Source: an uncultured Bdellovibrionales bacterium (GTDB taxonomy: Bacteria; Bdellovibrionota; Bdellovibrionia; Bdellovibrionales; UBA1609). Taken from it: a stretch of DNA of 6,118 nt. Below, one piece after another: positions 5,795-6,118 of the stretch. The DNA is taken from positions 1 to 6,118 of the forward strand of contig CALJPJ010000033.1 in the NCBI GenBank assembly GCA_937980625.1, read 5' to 3'. A program made the translations under genes and the position numbers. Each line of letters starts with the position of its first letter. Positions within the stretch are counted from its first letter, which is position 1. A model generated the notes under the pieces. The model ran no database searches and was not told the origin of the DNA. It saw only the letters and a list, made by a program, of their open reading frames with translations.

Positions 5795-6118
5795 TTACTT
5801 TTTAATCGTTATTTGTATGCTTTCACTGTTTTCTAAAGCTTTAGCTTCAAGAGAGCTTGCATCAACCATTTGCGTATGGGCTGCTTTTAAAAGCTCTTGT
5901 GCCATCATTGTAGTGGCTGTATCCACACGATACTGAGTATTCACAGGCTTGTAACTAGTTTGAGCTTCTAATAGTTGAGGCACATCAGTCGTATATGAAT
6001 TCATAGTATTACAATGTTGGCAGTATGCTTCAGTACTATAATGTCCAAAGTTAATTCCTTTTTTAGCTGGCTGGTATTTAGCAGCTGCTTCCAACATTTG
6101 AGATATAACATCTTCATC
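5795..6118 (-). CDS. C-terminal part of an unidentified protein, cut by the window edge (107 codons visible)
   Basis: The frame is open from the right edge to TAA at 5795-5797. It runs through seven codons (Asp-Glu-Asp-Val-Ile-Ser-Gln) before the first Met at 6097, so that Met is probably internal and the gene continues outside the window; no good ribosome binding site precedes it. The visible part holds a single Cys-x-x-Cys (YCQHC, residues 33-36 from the edge), too little for a zinc ribbon by itself. An Ala/Thr/Gln-rich helical tail follows (VDTATTMMAQELLKAAHTQM), with a Lys-Lys C-terminus and no membrane segment. It is not recognised. G+C is about 38% over the four rows 5821-6060, clearly above the other genes, and amino-acid use is alanine-rich rather than lysine/asparagine-rich. 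It is convergent with the DUF1552 gene. Confidence 0.7.
   Translation of the reverse strand, partial: DEDVISQMLEAAAKYQPAKKGINFGHYSTEAYCQHCNTMNSYTTDVPQLLEAQTSYKPVNTQYRVDTATTMMAQELLKAAHTQMVDASSLEAKALENSESIQITIKK

Noticed and set aside
6097..6097. ATG at 6097 as the true start of a complete 100-aa minus-strand gene
   Set aside because: The frame stays open to the window edge and no good ribosome binding site precedes this codon, so it is treated as an internal Met of a longer gene.

Overview
The window is AT-rich (sampled 60-base rows of the five plus-strand genes are mostly 22-30% G+C). It comes from a diderm bacterium: the proteins carry Sec-type signal peptides, one Tat signal peptide and a c-type heme motif. 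The DUF1592/DUF1588 plus DUF1552 (HXXSHH) gene pair is typical of Planctomycetota, Myxococcota, Bdellovibrionota and some Gammaproteobacteria. With this composition I lean towards a low-GC, possibly marine, proteobacterium or bdellovibrionote, but the sequence alone does not settle the taxon.

Left block (about 20-2229). After a weak promoter-like sequence and a very strong G-rich ribosome binding site come three plus-strand genes separated by only 2 bp each (84-1073, 1076-1588, 1591-2229). All three products begin with a clean signal peptide. I recognise none of them. The second and third keep four cysteines each after cleavage, so they look like small disulfide-containing envelope proteins. 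They form an unidentified secreted-protein operon.

Middle block (2230-5533). A 306-bp gap, holding a TATAAT box and a G-rich tract, leads to two overlapping genes. The first encodes a DUF1587/1595/1592/1588/1585-type protein with one CxxCH heme motif. The second encodes a Tat-exported DUF1552 protein with the exact HXXSHH signature. They overlap by 8 bp and are probably translationally coupled. Both are expected to work outside the cytoplasm, yet the first has no signal peptide from any normal start codon. A lipoprotein-like signal sequence lies in frame just upstream, but it has an ATT where a start would be and is cut by a TAA at 2512. This is the most puzzling point in the window.

Right block (5534-6118). 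A 261-bp gap contains a nested hairpin region (5605-5685) and a near-perfect inverted repeat with 26-bp arms (5703-5764) that resembles a REP/MITE-type element or an unusual terminator stem. A minus-strand gene then runs off the right edge. Only its last 107 codons are visible, and its composition is richer in G+C (about 38%) and alanine than the rest. The five AT-rich genes may therefore be an accessory segment beside more typical chromosomal sequence. No RNA genes, CRISPR arrays, transposases or complete insertion sequences were seen.
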